Shown here one piece after another: positions 5,883 to 6,796 of a stretch of 6,796 nucleotides of DNA. The DNA is from Chloroflexota bacterium. GTDB lineage: Bacteria; Chloroflexota; Limnocylindria; Limnocylindrales; CSP1-4. The stretch covers positions 1 through 6,796 of the forward strand of contig JACCXQ010000250.1 in the NCBI GenBank assembly GCA_013696945.1, given 5' to 3'. Position 1 is the first letter of the stretch; every line of letters begins with the position of its first letter. The translations under genes were made by a program, and so were the position numbers. The notes under the pieces are model-generated. The model did not search any database. It worked only from the letters and a program-made list of their open reading frames with translations, and was not told the origin of the DNA.

Positions 5883-5904
5883 GTCGGCATCCTCTTCGCA
5901 TCCC

Positions 5905-5929
5905 GACCCGGGTCCAGCCGACCCGGGCC
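5905..5929 (+). terminator. Strong GC hairpin between deoC and chrA
   Basis: GACCCGGGTC (5905-5914) and GACCCGGGCC (5920-5929) can pair over 9 of 10 positions around the 5-base loop CAGCC. The arms are also a 10-bp direct repeat CCGACCCGGG at a 15-bp period (5903, 5918). No T-run follows, only GGTCTCCTCCCC, so it is not a textbook rho-independent terminator. It may end or attenuate the deoC message, or fold in a chrA leader. Confidence 0.4.
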
Positions 5930-5990
5930 GGTCTCCTCCCCGCGGGACCTCGGCTCATGCCAGCCGGGGTCTCGTGGTATCCAGACCCGC

Positions 5991-6796
5991 ATGACCCGCG
6001 CCGTGACCGACGTACCGCCGCCGACCGCGGGATCGCTCCGAGAGCTGGCGAGCACCTTCCTTCGCCTTGGCCTGACCGCGTTCGGTGGGCCGGCGGCACA
6101 CATCGCGCTCTTCCGGCACGAGCTCGTCGAGCGGCGGCGATGGCTGACCGAGCAGCGCTACCTCGATCTCCTGGCGACGGCGAACGTCCTGCCGGGCCCG
6201 ACTTCCACCGAGGTCGCCATCGCCATCGGCCACGACCGGGCGGGTCTTCGAGGGATGCTCGTCTCGGGCGTCCTCTTCATCCTGCCCGCCAGCCTGCTGG
6301 TGTTGGTGCTGGCAGTGCTGTACGAGCGGTTCGGGACGTTGCCGGAGGTCCAGCCACTCCTGTACGGCATGCAGCCGGTCGTCGTCGCGATCGTGGTCCA
6401 TGCGCTGGTCGGACTGGCGCGCGCGGCGCTGCGATCCATGATCGCCGCGGCGATCGCCGCGGCTGCCACCGCGCTCGCAGTCCTGGGTGTCGACCCGATC
6501 CTGGTGCTCGCGACGGGAGGGGCAGCGGCTGCTCTCGCGCGCCTTGCCGTCTTGGGATCGGGCGATCGGAGCGTGGCCGGTCTACTGGCGTTGCCGGGCA
6601 TGCTCGGCGCAGGCGGAGCCACGGGGGCTGGTGCAGGAACCATCGGCGCCGCGGCGGGAGGCGGCGCGGCGGCGACCGCCGGCACTTTCGCGGGTGCCAT
6701 CGGGCTCGTCCCGCTCTTCCTCGTGTTCCTGAAGATCGGGCTCGTCGTTTTCGGAAGTGGTTACGTGCTGCTCGCGTTCCTCCGTGCCGACCTCGT
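5991..6796 (+). CDS. chrA: Chromate transporter ChrA family, N-terminal part (runs off right edge)
   Basis: An inner-membrane transporter of the CHR superfamily, which exports chromate in resistant bacteria; in many environmental genomes the substrate is unproven. The 268 residues present cover the first CHR domain and the start of the second. Domain one shows FLRLGLTAFGGPAAHIAL (23-40), RRRWLTEQRYLDLLA (48-62), LPGPTSTEVAIAIG (67-80) and the hydrophobic GVLFILPASLLVLVLAVLY (93-111), with more membrane segments near 128-145 and 150-187. A Gly/Ala-rich linker (about 203-236) leads to PLFLVFLKIGLVVFGSGYVL (241-260), the repeat of the opening motif that begins domain two. The protein is therefore the long two-domain type, normally near 400 residues, cut by the window end. 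ATG 5991 has no Shine-Dalgarno sequence; a weak TGGTAT (5975-5980) could give a very short leader. No other chr gene is visible. Confidence 0.93.
   Translation, partial: MTRAVTDVPPPTAGSLRELASTFLRLGLTAFGGPAAHIALFRHELVERRRWLTEQRYLDLLATANVLPGPTSTEVAIAIGHDRAGLRGMLVSGVLFILPASLLVLVLAVLYERFGTLPEVQPLLYGMQPVVVAIVVHALVGLARAALRSMIAAAIAAAATALAVLGVDPILVLATGGAAAALARLAVLGSGDRSVAGLLALPGMLGAGGATGAGAGTIGAAAGGGAAATAGTFAGAIGLVPLFLVFLKIGLVVFGSGYVLLAFLRADL

Noticed and set aside
5955..6700. Minus-strand open frames across the right end
   Set aside because: They lie opposite the ChrA coding region and are Ala/Pro/Arg-rich without domains; the plus-strand frame carries both CHR repeat motifs.

Overview
The window is GC-rich, densely packed bacterial chromosome, read here as ordinary housekeeping or metabolic DNA with a partial gene at each edge. 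Several genes have a -10-like hexamer 6 to 8 bases before the start codon and no Shine-Dalgarno sequence. That leaderless style, with the high GC content and the gene types, suits Chloroflexota (soil or freshwater lineages) or Actinomycetota. The phylum cannot be fixed from this sequence alone.

Layout, left to right. (1) The minus-strand N-terminal part of polyphosphate kinase 1 (ppk1) runs off the left edge. (2) Upstream of it, also minus strand, is a small DUF971 (GBBH-like N-terminal domain) protein with a probable zinc site. (3) Divergently on the plus strand is a complete S9-family prolyl-oligopeptidase-type serine peptidase. Its stop overlaps the start of a Ppx/GppA-type exopolyphosphatase (GTGA overlap). 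(4) A minus-strand ArsR-type winged-helix regulator meets the exopolyphosphatase tail to tail with a 30-base coding overlap. (5) The regulator is divergent from a plus-strand deoxyribose-phosphate aldolase (deoC), with only 43 bases between the starts and a 16-bp GTGAC/GTCAC palindrome at the regulator's start. (6) A 179-base gap holds three 11-bp-phased GTTSAC direct repeats and a strong GC hairpin. (7) The plus-strand N-terminal part of a ChrA-type chromate transporter runs off the right edge.

How they may work together: ppk1 (polyphosphate synthesis) and the Ppx-like enzyme (polyphosphate or (p)ppGpp-related hydrolysis) lie about 2.7 kb apart in divergent units, so the left half looks like a loose polyphosphate neighbourhood with a peptidase coupled to the phosphatase. 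The repeats before chrA resemble the 11-nt direct-repeat PHO boxes of actinobacterial PhoP, which would fit a phosphate theme, but this is inference. The ArsR/deoC pair looks like a small regulator-target unit for deoxynucleoside catabolism. I see no mobile element, CRISPR array, tRNA, rRNA or clear novel multi-gene system. The most worthwhile leads are the regulatory structures and the peptidase-phosphatase coupling.
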